DNA from: Streptomyces geranii
GTDB lineage: Bacteria; Actinomycetota; Actinomycetes; Streptomycetales; Streptomycetaceae
Assembly: GCF_002954775.1 (NCBI RefSeq)
Contig: NZ_PJME01000014.1
Coordinates: 141,795 to 205,794, forward strand
Direction: 5' to 3'
DNA: 64,000 nt
In this document: piece after piece, positions 16,559-25,557 of the stretch
How positions within the stretch are numbered: position 1 is the first letter of the stretch
How the letters are laid out: the number at the start of each line of letters is the position of its first letter
Translations under genes and position numbers: made by a program
Notes under the pieces: generated by a model
What the model was told of the DNA's origin: nothing
Databases searched by the model: none
What the model saw: the letters and a program-made list of their open reading frames with translations, nothing else

Positions 16559-17608
16559 TTAACGGAGCGTGCGGCGGCGCCGGTTGACGTGGTCGACGTA
16601 CACGACCCCCGCCAACACCGCGCCCACGGCGACCTGTTGCCAGAACGGCTGGAGGCCGATGATGACCAGGCCGTTGCTGAGCACGGCCGGGATGAGGGAG
16701 CCGAAGGCGGTGCCCAGGACGCTGCCGACGCCGCCGAAGAGGCTGGTGCCGCCGAGGACGGTGGCGACGATCGCCTGGAGGTTGTCGCCGGTGTGGCCGC
16801 CGACGGTCGTGGTGGAGAAGCGGGCCAGGTTGACGTACGCGGCGATCCCGGCGAGGAGTCCGCACAGCGCGTACACCTTGATGAGGTGACGGTCGACGGC
16901 CACTCCGGCGCGGCGGGCGGCCTCGACGTTGGAGCCGATCGTGCGGGTGTAGGTGCCGAAGCGGGTGAGGCCGAGGACGATCGCGCCCGCGATGGTGAGG
17001 CCGATGGCCAGCCACACCGTGTACGGGATGCCCAGGAAGCGGCCGAAGCCGAGGCCGCTGACCAGGGAGTCGGGCACACCGCGCAGGTCCAGGCCGTTGG
17101 TGAGGACCAGCGCGCCGCCGCCCGCCGCCGACAGGGTCGCCAACGTGGCGATCAGGGGCGGGAGTTTGGCCTTCGTGACGAGGAGGCCGTTCAGGACGCC
17201 CCAGGCCAGACCCGTTGCCATCGTTGTCACCAGGCCCGCGAACAGGGTCAGCGGGCCCTCGCCGCCCAGCGCCGACATCACCTTCACGCCCACGACCCCG
17301 GAGAAGATCAGCACCGAGCCGACCGACAGGTCGATGCCGCCGGTGGTCATCACGAACGTCATCCCGATGGCCAGGACGCAGTAGGACGCGGCCTCGATGG
17401 CCACGCTGCGCAGGTTGTACGCGGTGAGGAAGTTGTCGGGGTAGGCCGCGCCGAACACCGCGAGGAGCACCAGCAGGACGACCAGGGCGAGGCTCCGGGT
17501 GCCCTTCATGTTCCGCCAGGCTGCGGCCAGGGCGGCGGAGCGGAGGGGACGGGGGCCGTCCTCGCCCGGTCCTGCGGGCGCGGACTTCACCTCGGTACCG
17601 GGGGTCAT
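16559..17608 (-). CDS. Sugar ABC transporter permease (RbsC-like)
   Basis: 349 residues, about nine to ten membrane helices. It carries the family loops M-T-T-G-G-I-D-L-S-V-G-S-V (about residue 90) and the EAA-type coupling region A-A-R-R-A-G-V-A-V-D-R-H-L-I-K-V-Y-A-L-C-G (about 230). It overlaps the ATPase stop by 4 bases (ATGA), so it is translationally coupled. Confidence 0.9.
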   Translation of the reverse strand: MTPGTEVKSAPAGPGEDGPRPLRSAALAAAWRNMKGTRSLALVVLLVLLAVFGAAYPDNFLTAYNLRSVAIEAASYCVLAIGMTFVMTTGGIDLSVGSVLIFSGVVGVKVMSALGGEGPLTLFAGLVTTMATGLAWGVLNGLLVTKAKLPPLIATLATLSAAGGGALVLTNGLDLRGVPDSLVSGLGFGRFLGIPYTVWLAIGLTIAGAIVLGLTRFGTYTRTIGSNVEAARRAGVAVDRHLIKVYALCGLLAGIAAYVNLARFSTTTVGGHTGDNLQAIVATVLGGTSLFGGVGSVLGTAFGSLIPAVLSNGLVIIGLQPFWQQVAVGAVLAGVVYVDHVNRRRRTLR

Positions 17609-18501
17609 GACTGTTCCTCGCTGTCTGCCGGGGTGAGGGCGGGATCGGACGCGTCCTCGAAGGTGAGGGCGCCCGTCATGGCGCCGAGGACGTTCTCGCT
17701 GGTGGCCGTCGCACCGGACAGCCGGGCCACCCGCTGCCCGAGCCGCAGCACCTCGATGCGGTCCGCGTACTCGAAGACGAACGGCAGGTTGTGGCTGATC
17801 AGGACCACCGCGACGCCCGAGGACCGGACCCGCTGGATCAGCTGTCCGACCCGCTCGGTCTGTACGACGCCCAGTGCGGCCGTCGGCTCGTCCATCAGCA
17901 GCACGCGGTCCGCCCAGTTGACCGCCCGGCCGACCGCGATGCCCTGGCGCTGGCCGCCGGACATCGTGACGACCTGCGCGGCGGTGTCCTGGATGCCGAC
18001 GCCGAGCGAGCCGAACGCCTCGTCGGCCTTGGCCCGCATGGCCTTCCGGTCCAGGAAGCCGAGCTTGCCGAGCAGCCCGGGGCGCATGATCTCGCGGCCG
18101 AGGAAGAGGTTCTCGGCGGGGTCCAGGTCGGGCGCGAGGGCGAGATCCTGGTAGACGGTCTCGATGCCGAGGCGACGGGCGGCGATCGGGTCCGGGATGG
18201 TCACCGGCCGGCCGTCGACCCTGATCTCGCCCGCGTCGGGCTGGATCACCCCGGAGATGACCTTGATCGTCGTACTCTTCCCGGCGCCGTTGTCACCGAC
18301 CAGCGCGACGACCTCGCCCGGATAGACGGTGAGCGCGGCCCCGCGCAGCGCCTGGACCTGGCCGTAGCTCTTGACGATGCCGGACAGTTCGAGGACCGGG
18401 GTGGCGAGGGCGGTGGCCCCGTGCGGAGCCGGGCCGACCGAAGCTGTGCCGGCCGGAGCCGGGCCGGTCGGAGCCGGGTCTGCGGGACTGGGGGTGCTCA
18501 T
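17605..18501 (-). CDS. Sugar ABC transporter ATP-binding protein, single-domain
   Basis: 298 residues. After a Pro/Ala/Thr-rich leader of about 35 residues come Walker A G-D-N-G-A-G-K-S-T (about 74), signature M-S-G-G-Q-R-Q-G-I (about 175), Walker B R-V-L-L-M-D-E-P and the switch His (I-S-H-N). Only one nucleotide-binding domain is present, whereas RbsA carries two, so a homodimer is expected. It overlaps LacI by 4 bases upstream and the permease by 4 bases downstream. Confidence 0.88.
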   Translation of the reverse strand: MSTPSPADPAPTGPAPAGTASVGPAPHGATALATPVLELSGIVKSYGQVQALRGAALTVYPGEVVALVGDNGAGKSTTIKVISGVIQPDAGEIRVDGRPVTIPDPIAARRLGIETVYQDLALAPDLDPAENLFLGREIMRPGLLGKLGFLDRKAMRAKADEAFGSLGVGIQDTAAQVVTMSGGQRQGIAVGRAVNWADRVLLMDEPTAALGVVQTERVGQLIQRVRSSGVAVVLISHNLPFVFEYADRIEVLRLGQRVARLSGATATSENVLGAMTGALTFEDASDPALTPADSEEQS

Positions 18502-19499
18502 GGCTTCTGCTCTCCGCTTCCACGGGGGATCAGTACGGTGCCTAGCTCGACCCGGCGGGGTGGTCCGCTCTGGCCCGCGATCCGGGTCAGCAGCAGTCGG
18601 GTCGCCTCGCGGCCCATCTCGTCGGCGTCCCCGGACACGACCGTCACGGGGGTGGGCAGCAGGTCGGCGAAGGGGAAGTCGTCGAAGCCGACCAGCGCCG
18701 TGCCCTGCCCCGGGCCCATGGCGCGCAGGGCGCCGTGGGTCAGGAAGTTGGTGGTGGTGAACAGGGCCGTGGGGCGCCGGTCCGGGGGCAGTGCGAGGAG
18801 TTCGGCGGCGGCCTGCTCGGCCTCGGCGCGGGTGCCGTGCTCCAGCCTCGCGACCAGGGCCTCGTCGACCTCGCCGAAGGCGGCGCGCATGGCGTCCAGA
18901 TAGCCGTCGAGGCGGCGCCCCGTGGTGTGGTGGCTGGCGGCCACGACGACGCCGATCCGCCGGTGGCCCGCCGCGATCAGATGCTCGGTGGCCTTACGGG
19001 CACCCCCGTGGTTGTCCAGCAGCACGGTGTCCGCGTCCAGGCCCAGCGCGGGCCGGTCCAGGAAGACCACCGGGGTGCCCTGGTCGACCTCGCGGCCGAG
19101 GTAGCCGTAGTCCATGGCGCCCGGCACGATCAGCAGCCCGGCGACCCGCTGCCCGAGCAGGTCGTCGATGCCCCGGCGCTCGGCCTCGGGGTCCTCGTCG
19201 GAGCTGGCCAGCACGACGTTGTGGCCGTGGGCGCGGGCCACGCCCATGACGCCGTTGGCGATCGAACCGTAGAACGGGTTGGTCAGATCGCCGACCAGCA
19301 GCGCCAGCGTGGTGCTGCGCTGGCCGGGGCGCAGGCTCCGGGCGAGGTCGTTGCGGCGGTAACCGGTCTCGTCTATGGCAGCGCGCACCCGCTCCGCGAT
19401 CGCGGGGGAGACCGTCTCGTCACCGTTGACGAACCGGGAGACGGTCTTGATCGACACCCCGGCGAGGGCGGCGACCTCCCGCATGGTGGGCGTTCGCAT
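18498..19499 (-). CDS. LacI family transcriptional regulator
   Basis: 333 residues. The HTH (T-M-R-E-V-A-A-L-A-G-V-S-I-K-T-V-S-R-F-V-N) and hinge (L-A-R-S-L-R-P-G) are at the N-terminus, followed by the sugar-binding fold (L-L-V-G-D-L-T-N-P-F-Y). It is the first gene of the ABC importer operon and diverges from the GH125 gene; three ACAACGTTGT boxes in the gap are its likely operators. The start is the ATG at 19499 (GGAG 11 bases upstream) or 19508. Confidence 0.9.
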   Translation of the reverse strand: MRTPTMREVAALAGVSIKTVSRFVNGDETVSPAIAERVRAAIDETGYRRNDLARSLRPGQRSTTLALLVGDLTNPFYGSIANGVMGVARAHGHNVVLASSDEDPEAERRGIDDLLGQRVAGLLIVPGAMDYGYLGREVDQGTPVVFLDRPALGLDADTVLLDNHGGARKATEHLIAAGHRRIGVVVAASHHTTGRRLDGYLDAMRAAFGEVDEALVARLEHGTRAEAEQAAAELLALPPDRRPTALFTTTNFLTHGALRAMGPGQGTALVGFDDFPFADLLPTPVTVVSGDADEMGREATRLLLTRIAGQSGPPRRVELGTVLIPRGSGEQKP

Positions 19500-19581
19500 G
19501 TCCGGCATCACTCCGAAAAGGCTTACTTCGCGACAAAGGCCGCTGCGCGTCGTTGCGTGCCGCACAGCAAACCCCCGTGAA

Positions 19582-19591
19582 ACAACGTTGT
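19582..19591. promoter_or_regulatory. LacI-type operator box 1
   Basis: The palindrome ACAACGTTGT lies 83 bases upstream of the lacI-like start. It is identical to boxes 2 and 3. Confidence 0.75.
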
Positions 19592-19654
19592 CAATGGAAT
19601 GGAACCGGGATTTTGCACGCCTTGCGCGGCCCGGGGGTCGGTACGTATGGTCCG

Positions 19655-19680
19655 ACAACGTTGTTTCAAAACAACGTTGT
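19655..19680. promoter_or_regulatory. LacI-type operator boxes 2 and 3
   Basis: Two more ACAACGTTGT palindromes (19655-19664 and 19671-19680), start to start 16 bases apart, lie 34 bases before the GH125 ATG. The CG-centred palindrome is the classic LacI/GalR half-site geometry. Confidence 0.8.
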
Positions 19681-19713
19681 CTCAGCTCGCGACGGAGTAC
19701 GTGGAGGATGATC

Positions 19714-21060
19714 ATGCGGCTTGCCAACGAGTCGGGAAGCGAGCTGCCGGAAGGCCTCCGCGCCCTGAGCGCCGACGTCCACCGCGAGCTGCGCTCCCTC
19801 GACCCGCGCGCCGCCGACCGCTTCACCGGGCTGCTCACCGGCACCTGGGGCCGCGCCATGCGCCCGCAGCCCGACGGCGAGGTCTTCGTCCTCACCGGCG
19901 ACATCCCCGCGATGTGGCTGCGCGACAGCACCGCCCAGGTCCGCCCCTACCTCCTCGCCGCCGACGACCCGGCCGTCGCCGCCGCCCTCACCGGCGTCCT
20001 GCGCCGCCAGCTGCGCTACGTCCTCGCCGACCCCTACGCCAACGCCTTCAACGCCGAACCCGACGGCTCCGGCGCCGGCTACGTCGACGACCCGGTCCCC
20101 GCCCCGCTGGTCTGGGAGCAGAAGTACGAGATCGACTCGCTCTGCGCCCCGCTCCAGCTGGCCTACGGCATCTGGCGGGCCACCGGAAGCCTCGGCCACC
20201 TCACCGCCGACGACCGCTTCGTCCGCGCCGCCCGCCGGATCATCACCCTGTGGCGGGTCGAGCAGGACCACGAGAACAGCTCGCCGTACGAGTTCCGGCG
20301 CGAGGGCGACTGGGAGTACGACACGCTGGCCCGCGACGGTCGGGGCGCCCCGACCGCGCCCACCGGGATGACCTGGTCCGGCTTCCGCCCCAGCGACGAC
20401 CGCTGCGAGTACGGCTACCTCGTCCCCGCCAACGCCATGGCGGCCGTCGCCCTGCGCGGCCTCGCCGAACTGGCGACCGCCCTCGGCTACCCCGGCCTCG
20501 CCGCCGACGCCACCGCCCTGTCGGGCGAGATCGCCACCGGGATACGTACGCACGGGGTGACCTCCGGGGCAGACCCGGCGGTGTACGCGTACGAGGTCGA
20601 CGGTCTCGGCGGGCAGTCGCTCATGGACGACGCCAACATCCCGAGCCTCCTCTCGCTGCCCTACCTCGGCTGGTGCGACCCCGGCGACCAGCTCTACCTG
20701 CGCACCCGCGAGTTCGTCCTCAGTGACGCCAACCCCTTCTACTACAGCGGGAGTTCGGCCTCCGGCATCGGCAGCCCGCACACCCCGCCCGGGCACGTCT
20801 GGCCGCTCTCCCTCACCATGCAGGCCCTGACCAGCGACGACGAGGCCGAACGGGTCCGCCTCGCCGAGCAGTTGCTGCGCACCGACGCGGGCACGGGTTC
20901 CGTGCACGAGAGCTTCCACGTCGACGACCCCGCCAACTACACCCGCCCCTGGTTCGGTTGGGGCGACGCCCTCTTCGCCGAACTGCTCCTCGACCTCACC
21001 GGACGCTCGACCGCCCGGCTCCACCCCCGGCCGCCGGTGGCCGAACGGCCCGTACGGTAG
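19714..21060 (+). CDS. Glycoside hydrolase family 125 (exo-alpha-1,6-mannosidase type)
   Basis: 448 residues, a normal GH125 length. Family blocks are clear: G-D-I-P-A-M-W-L-R-D-S-T-A-Q-V (about 50), E-Q-K-Y-E-I-D-S-L-C (about 132), M-T-W-S-G-F-R-P-S-D-D-R-C-E-Y-G-Y (about 220) and V-H-E-S-F-H-V-D-D-P (about 395). GH125 enzymes remove terminal alpha-1,6-mannose. There is no signal peptide, so it acts in the cytoplasm on imported oligosaccharide, which fits the neighbouring importer. GGAGG at 19703-19707 selects the ATG at 19714 over the one at 19708. Confidence 0.9.
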   Translation: MRLANESGSELPEGLRALSADVHRELRSLDPRAADRFTGLLTGTWGRAMRPQPDGEVFVLTGDIPAMWLRDSTAQVRPYLLAADDPAVAAALTGVLRRQLRYVLADPYANAFNAEPDGSGAGYVDDPVPAPLVWEQKYEIDSLCAPLQLAYGIWRATGSLGHLTADDRFVRAARRIITLWRVEQDHENSSPYEFRREGDWEYDTLARDGRGAPTAPTGMTWSGFRPSDDRCEYGYLVPANAMAAVALRGLAELATALGYPGLAADATALSGEIATGIRTHGVTSGADPAVYAYEVDGLGGQSLMDDANIPSLLSLPYLGWCDPGDQLYLRTREFVLSDANPFYYSGSSASGIGSPHTPPGHVWPLSLTMQALTSDDEAERVRLAEQLLRTDAGTGSVHESFHVDDPANYTRPWFGWGDALFAELLLDLTGRSTARLHPRPPVAERPVR

Positions 21061-21106
21061 GGCCGCTCGCGGTCCTCGCGGCGGCGCCGCTCGCTACGAT
21101 CGCGGC

Positions 21107-21865
21107 GTGTGCGCAAACATCGTCGTCGCCGAAGACGACCCGAAGCAGGCCGAACTGGTGCGCCGCTATCTGGAGCACGAGGGCCACACCGTCACGGTCG
21201 TCGAGGACGGCCGGACCGCCCTGGAGACGGTCCGGCAGCAGAGCCCCGACCTGGTCGTCCTCGACGTGATGATGCCCAGAGCCGACGGCCTGGACGTCGT
21301 ACGCATCCTGCGCGCCGAACGCCGCGAGGTGCCGGTGCTGATGCTCACGGCCCGCAGCACCGAGGACGATCTGCTGCTCGGCCTCGACCTCGGCGCCGAC
21401 GACTACATGACCAAGCCGTTCAGCCCCCGCGAACTGACGGCCCGGGTACGGACGTTGCTGCGCCGCCACCGGCACGGCACCGAGCCCGACCCCGGGCCCG
21501 CACCCGCTCCCGAACCCCAAGCCGCCCCGGACGACGAGGTGTTGGCGGTCGGCGCGCTCCGGGTCGACCCCGCGCGGCACGAGGTGTCCGTCGGGGGCGC
21601 GGCGGTCGAGTGCACGCCCGGTGAGTTCCGGATCCTCGCGGCGATGGCCGCCGAGCCCGGCCGGGTCTTCACCAGGGCGCGGCTGCTGGAGGAACTGCAC
21701 GGCTTCGACAAGTACATCAGCGGCCGGACCGTCGACGTGCACATCATGAACCTGCGCAAGAAGATCGAGCGCGCTCCCCGGCGGCCGTCCCGCATCGTCA
21801 CCGTCTTCGGCGTCGGCTACAAGCTCCTTGACCCGGCGAGGAACGTGCGCCATGCGTCGTCCTGA
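21107..21865 (+). CDS. Two-component response regulator, OmpR/PhoB type
   Basis: 252 residues. Receiver domain with acidic pair E9-D10, phospho-acceptor Asp in V-V-L-D-V-M-M-P (about 54) and Lys in M-T-K-P-F (about 104). A Pro-rich linker joins a winged-helix DNA-binding domain (E-F-R-I-L-A-A-M-A and V-H-I-M-N-L-R-K-K-I-E). GTG start. It overlaps the sensor kinase gene by 14 bases. Confidence 0.92.
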   Translation: MCANIVVAEDDPKQAELVRRYLEHEGHTVTVVEDGRTALETVRQQSPDLVVLDVMMPRADGLDVVRILRAERREVPVLMLTARSTEDDLLLGLDLGADDYMTKPFSPRELTARVRTLLRRHRHGTEPDPGPAPAPEPQAAPDDEVLAVGALRVDPARHEVSVGGAAVECTPGEFRILAAMAAEPGRVFTRARLLEELHGFDKYISGRTVDVHIMNLRKKIERAPRRPSRIVTVFGVGYKLLDPARNVRHASS

Positions 21866-24026
21866 CCGGGGGAAGGGCGCGGCGGGCGGCCGGCTGCCGC
21901 TCCGTAGGAGCCTGGCCGGGCGGCTGCTGACGGTGACCGCGCTGGTCGCGTCCTGCTCGGTGGCCGCCACCGCCTGGCTCGCCGTGCAGACGACCACCGT
22001 CGCGATCCGACAGGAGCAGGGGCAGAACCTCAAGTCCGACGCGAAGATCTACAACACCCTCCTCGGCTATGCGGCCACCCACCCCGACTGGGACGGCGTC
22101 GACGCGACCGTGCGCGAACTGGCCCGGCAGTCCGGGCGCAGGATCGTGCTCACCACCCCGGGCCGCCGCCCGTTCGCCGACTCGGCCGAGTCCCAGTCCG
22201 AATCCGAATCCGAGTCCAACTCTGCTTCCCGCAAGGGGAGTTCGGCGGCGGCCTCGCTCGCCGGCCAGCCCTCGGCGATCGTCGACCCGCTGGCCGTCGA
22301 CACCGTGCTGGTGCCCGACGCCGCCGAGACCGGCGCGGACCGCGTCGACCCCCGGGCCGTCGGCCCGTTCCGGCTGCCCGCGAAGGAACGTTCCGTGCTG
22401 CGCAAGGCCTCCGCCGGGCGGGTGCAGTGCCTCGGCAAGATGGGCATCGCCGCGGACATCGTCGAGAGCCCGGCCGGCCGGCCCCGCGTGGAGTTCGTGA
22501 GCAACGAGACGGACAGCGCGGCCGAGGACGAGATCGCCCGCGCCACCGAGGCGAAGTGCCTGGACGCCTTCCCGGTGTCGCCCACCCCGACCGAGCGCAA
22601 GGCCCTGCGCGCCCTCAACCAGCTCGCCGACTCCTGCCTGACCCGGCAGGGCCGTACGGGCGTGACCCTCAACCTCGACCTCTCCTGGGACCGGAGCTGG
22701 GGATACGGCCAGGACGGCGCGAGCCGGGTCACCGGGGAGGGCATCGACCGCGAGACGGCGGTGAAGGCGGCGCAGGACGAGCGGCTGGCCGCCAAACTGG
22801 CCGAGGACGCCAGGGTCGCCAAGGCCGCCGCGGCTGCGGAGGCGGCCGAGGCCGCCAAGCGGAGGGCCGCCGCCGTCGACGGCAAGCTCTACGACGACCC
22901 GGCCGAGACCCTGGACAGCGGGTACGACCGGGCCATCGCCGAGTGCGTCGGCAGCGCCCGCCGGGAGCAGCTCAGCGCCTATGTCGCCGAGTCCGCACTG
23001 CTGTTCATCGACGGCCCCGGCGCCGCCGGAGTCCCCGGCCTCGACCTCTCCCCGGCCAGCACCGCCCGGATCGCCGGGGTCACCGCCCTGGTGCTGGCCC
23101 TCACCGTCGGCGCCTCGGTCCTCGCGGGCGGCAGGCTCGTACGCCCCCTGCACGCGCTGACCGGCGCCGCCCAGCGGATGCGGGACGGCCTCGACTCGAC
23201 GCCGGTGCCCGTCCCTGTCGGCTCCGACAACGAGATCGGGCGGCTGGCGGCGGCCTTCAACGACATGGCCGCCCACCGGGCCAGACTGGAGGAGCAGCGC
23301 AAGGTGATGGTCAGCGATGTCGCGCACGAGCTGCGTACGCCGCTGAGCAACATCCGGGGCTGGCTGGAGGCCGCCCACGACGGGCTCGCCGAACCCGACC
23401 CGGCGTTCGTCTCCTCGCTCCTGGAGGAGGCGGTGCAGCTCCAGCACCTCATCAACGACCTCCAGGACCTGGGCGCGGCCGACGCGGGCGCGCTGCGACT
23501 GCACCGCAAGCCGGTGCGCGTGGCCGAGCTGCTCGCCCAAGTCGCCTCCGCACACCAGGGGTTGGCGGAGACGGCGGGCGTCACGCTCACCCTCCCCGAG
23601 CCCCCGCCGGGCACCCCACCCCTCCCGCTCCTCGACGCCGACCCGGTACGGCTGCGCCAGGCCGTCAGCAACCTCGTCTCCAACGCGGTCCGCCACACCC
23701 CGGCGGGCGGCAGGGTGAGTCTGCGCCCGTACGTCACCGGCGCGGGCGCTTCCGGTGACGAACTGGCGGTGGAGGTGGCCGACACCGGCAGCGGCATCCC
23801 GGCGGCCGATCTCCCGTACGTCTTCGACCGGTTCTGGCGGGCCGAGAAGTCCCGCAACCGCAGCACCGGCGGCAGCGGGCTGGGCCTGGCGATCGTCCTC
23901 AAGCTGGCCGAGGCGCACGGCGGCACGGTCGACGTGGTGAGCACGGAGGGGGAGGGGGCCGCCTTCACCCTGCGGCTGCCCGTGAGCAGCGCGGCCGGCC
24001 CTGATCGGATGACGACGGCGATCTGA
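21852..24026 (+). CDS. Sensor histidine kinase with large extracellular domain
   Basis: 724 residues. TM1 at about 20-45 and TM2 at about 403-427 enclose an unusually long sensor domain of about 360 residues. It contains a Glu/Ser repeat, four cysteines in C-L-G-K, C-L-D-A-F, S-C-L-T-R and E-C-V-G-S contexts, and an Ala/Glu/Lys-rich predicted coiled coil (about 300-350). Then come HAMP, the H box S-D-V-A-H-E-L-R-T-P-L (about 490) and a complete HATPase (N box, D-T-G-S-G-I, G-S-G-L-G-L-A-I). The even set of cysteines suggests disulfides. It forms a pair with the upstream regulator; a cell-surface target is suggested by the following surface protein and sortase. Confidence 0.9.
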   Translation: MRRPDRGKGAAGGRLPLRRSLAGRLLTVTALVASCSVAATAWLAVQTTTVAIRQEQGQNLKSDAKIYNTLLGYAATHPDWDGVDATVRELARQSGRRIVLTTPGRRPFADSAESQSESESESNSASRKGSSAAASLAGQPSAIVDPLAVDTVLVPDAAETGADRVDPRAVGPFRLPAKERSVLRKASAGRVQCLGKMGIAADIVESPAGRPRVEFVSNETDSAAEDEIARATEAKCLDAFPVSPTPTERKALRALNQLADSCLTRQGRTGVTLNLDLSWDRSWGYGQDGASRVTGEGIDRETAVKAAQDERLAAKLAEDARVAKAAAAAEAAEAAKRRAAAVDGKLYDDPAETLDSGYDRAIAECVGSARREQLSAYVAESALLFIDGPGAAGVPGLDLSPASTARIAGVTALVLALTVGASVLAGGRLVRPLHALTGAAQRMRDGLDSTPVPVPVGSDNEIGRLAAAFNDMAAHRARLEEQRKVMVSDVAHELRTPLSNIRGWLEAAHDGLAEPDPAFVSSLLEEAVQLQHLINDLQDLGAADAGALRLHRKPVRVAELLAQVASAHQGLAETAGVTLTLPEPPPGTPPLPLLDADPVRLRQAVSNLVSNAVRHTPAGGRVSLRPYVTGAGASGDELAVEVADTGSGIPAADLPYVFDRFWRAEKSRNRSTGGSGLGLAIVLKLAEAHGGTVDVVSTEGEGAAFTLRLPVSSAAGPDRMTTAI

Positions 24027-24128
24027 CAGATTCCTCACAACTGGCGGCCAGGGTGGGGGCATGCCCGGAACCTGGTGCGGATCGAGCACCCAGGTACGAC
24101 CAAGGCCGGGCTGGAACTGGAGTCCCAC

Positions 24129-24512
24129 ATGTCCCGCCGTCTCACCCTGCGCCCGCTGCGTCTCGCCGTACTGACCGGCGTCGCGGCCGGCGCGCTGCTC
24201 GTCCCGGCCTCCGCGGCCTTCGCCACCGACCCGACCCCGACGCCGGGCGCGACCGACCTGACCCCGGAGCAGAAGGAGGCCCTGGAGAAGAAGAAGGCCG
24301 AGGACGCCAGGACGCTCAAGGAGGCCGAGGCCAGGAAGGCGGAGGCCGCCAAGAAGGGCGGCAAGGACTACCCCCGCGGCGGCGTCGCGGCGGGCGAGGC
24401 CCCGGCCGACGACAACAACACCACCACCCTGATCGGCACGGCCACGGGCACCCTGCTCCTCGCGGGCGCGGGCACCTACGTCGTACGCCGCCGCACGGCG
24501 GCCCGCCGCTAG
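24129..24512 (+). CDS. Small surface protein with C-terminal membrane anchor
   Basis: 127 residues. Signal peptide (basic MSRRLTLRPLR, hydrophobic VLTGVAAGALLVPASAAFA with an A-F-A cleavage site), then a Pro/Thr stretch, a Lys/Glu/Ala-rich helix (about 40-75), a Gly-rich turn, one hydrophobic helix (LIGTATGTLLLAGAGTYVV) and an R-R-R tail. The layout resembles a sortase substrate, but no LPXTG or LAXTG motif precedes the helix. TGGAGT precedes the ATG at 24129. It lies between a sensor kinase and a class F sortase. Confidence 0.75.
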   Translation: MSRRLTLRPLRLAVLTGVAAGALLVPASAAFATDPTPTPGATDLTPEQKEALEKKKAEDARTLKEAEARKAEAAKKGGKDYPRGGVAAGEAPADDNNTTTLIGTATGTLLLAGAGTYVVRRRTAARR

Positions 24513-24719
24513 ATCCTGGGCCGTGTCCGCCAGGGGGTGCCCCCCCGGCCCGGCGACGCCCGGCGCGTGCTCCGGGCCGGAGGCGACGGGACCTCGCGGA
24601 CGTGAGCCGCGGCCGGCCGGCCAGTACCACCTCTCGTACGGCACGGCGGCGTCGTCCTTCATCGGGCGGCGCCCTGTGCGTTCCGGCGTACCTCCCCGCA
24701 CCCTGTTCTGGAGCCCGAG

Positions 24720-25361
24720 TTGTCCCCTGCACACCGTCCGGCCCTGTCCCGGTCCCGTACCGTCGTCGCGTTGTTCGCGACCCTCGTCCTTCTTGTGCTC
24801 GTCGGCCTGCTCACCGGGTGTTCGGCGGTGCCCGATCCGAAGGTCCGGGTCGCCACCGGCGCCTCGGTGCCCGGCGCGGGGGTCGCGACCGCCGGCGCGT
24901 CCGACGCTCCGGCGGACCCGGCCGCGCCGGCCGAGGTCGCCGTGCCCTCGCTCGGGATCAGCGGTTCGCTGATGGAGCTGGGGCTCAACGCGGACGGCAC
25001 GGTCGAGGTTCCGCCGGCCGAGCGGGGGATGACCGCCGGCTGGTACACCGGCGGGGTGCTGCCCGGCCAGGTCGGTGCGGCCGTCGTCATCGGGCACAAC
25101 GACACCCGCTTCGGCCGGGCCGTCTTCCACGACCTCAAGAAGATCGCCAAGGGCGCCGACATCACCGTCACCGACACGAACGGCGACACGGCCCACTTCA
25201 CCGTCACGGCTACGGAGAGTGTCGGCAAGCACGCCTTCCCCACCGAGAAGGTCTACGGCCCGACCCAGGACCGCGCCCTCCGGCTGATCACCTGCGACGG
25301 CGACTTCGACGCCCAGGGCCATCCGGTCAACAACCTCATCGTCTACGCCGAGTTGAGCTGA
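24720..25361 (+). CDS. Class F sortase
   Basis: 213 residues, TTG start with GGAG 6 bases upstream. The signal/lipoprotein-like N-terminus (L-L-V-L-V-G-L-L-T-G-C-S) is followed by the sortase barrel: V-P-S-L-G-I near 80, catalytic His in V-I-G-H-N-D (about 123), catalytic Cys in L-I-T-C-D-G-D-F-D (about 192) and a downstream polar segment where the catalytic Arg is expected. Short class F sortases with a nearby small surface protein are common in Actinobacteria; the substrate is uncertain. Confidence 0.88.
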   Translation: MSPAHRPALSRSRTVVALFATLVLLVLVGLLTGCSAVPDPKVRVATGASVPGAGVATAGASDAPADPAAPAEVAVPSLGISGSLMELGLNADGTVEVPPAERGMTAGWYTGGVLPGQVGAAVVIGHNDTRFGRAVFHDLKKIAKGADITVTDTNGDTAHFTVTATESVGKHAFPTEKVYGPTQDRALRLITCDGDFDAQGHPVNNLIVYAELS

Positions 25362-25557
25362 CTGTCGTACCGAGAGGGCGCAGATCCGGAACGAGTCGTG
25401 CCGGATTCGTCCCGGCGTCACGAGTAACGTCCGGACAGTCCCTGCCTGAAGTCTCAAGTAATGGCCACGACTTGGCCGGTTGCGTACTCCAACTGCCCCT
25501 CCAGCACCTACTCTCCCTCCAAGTCCATATGAACGGGGAACAGGCGAGCTGAGGAAA

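Noticed and set aside
24129..24512. LPXTG sortase substrate
   Set aside because: The C-terminal helix and Arg tail are right, but no LPXTG/LAXTG-like pentapeptide precedes them.
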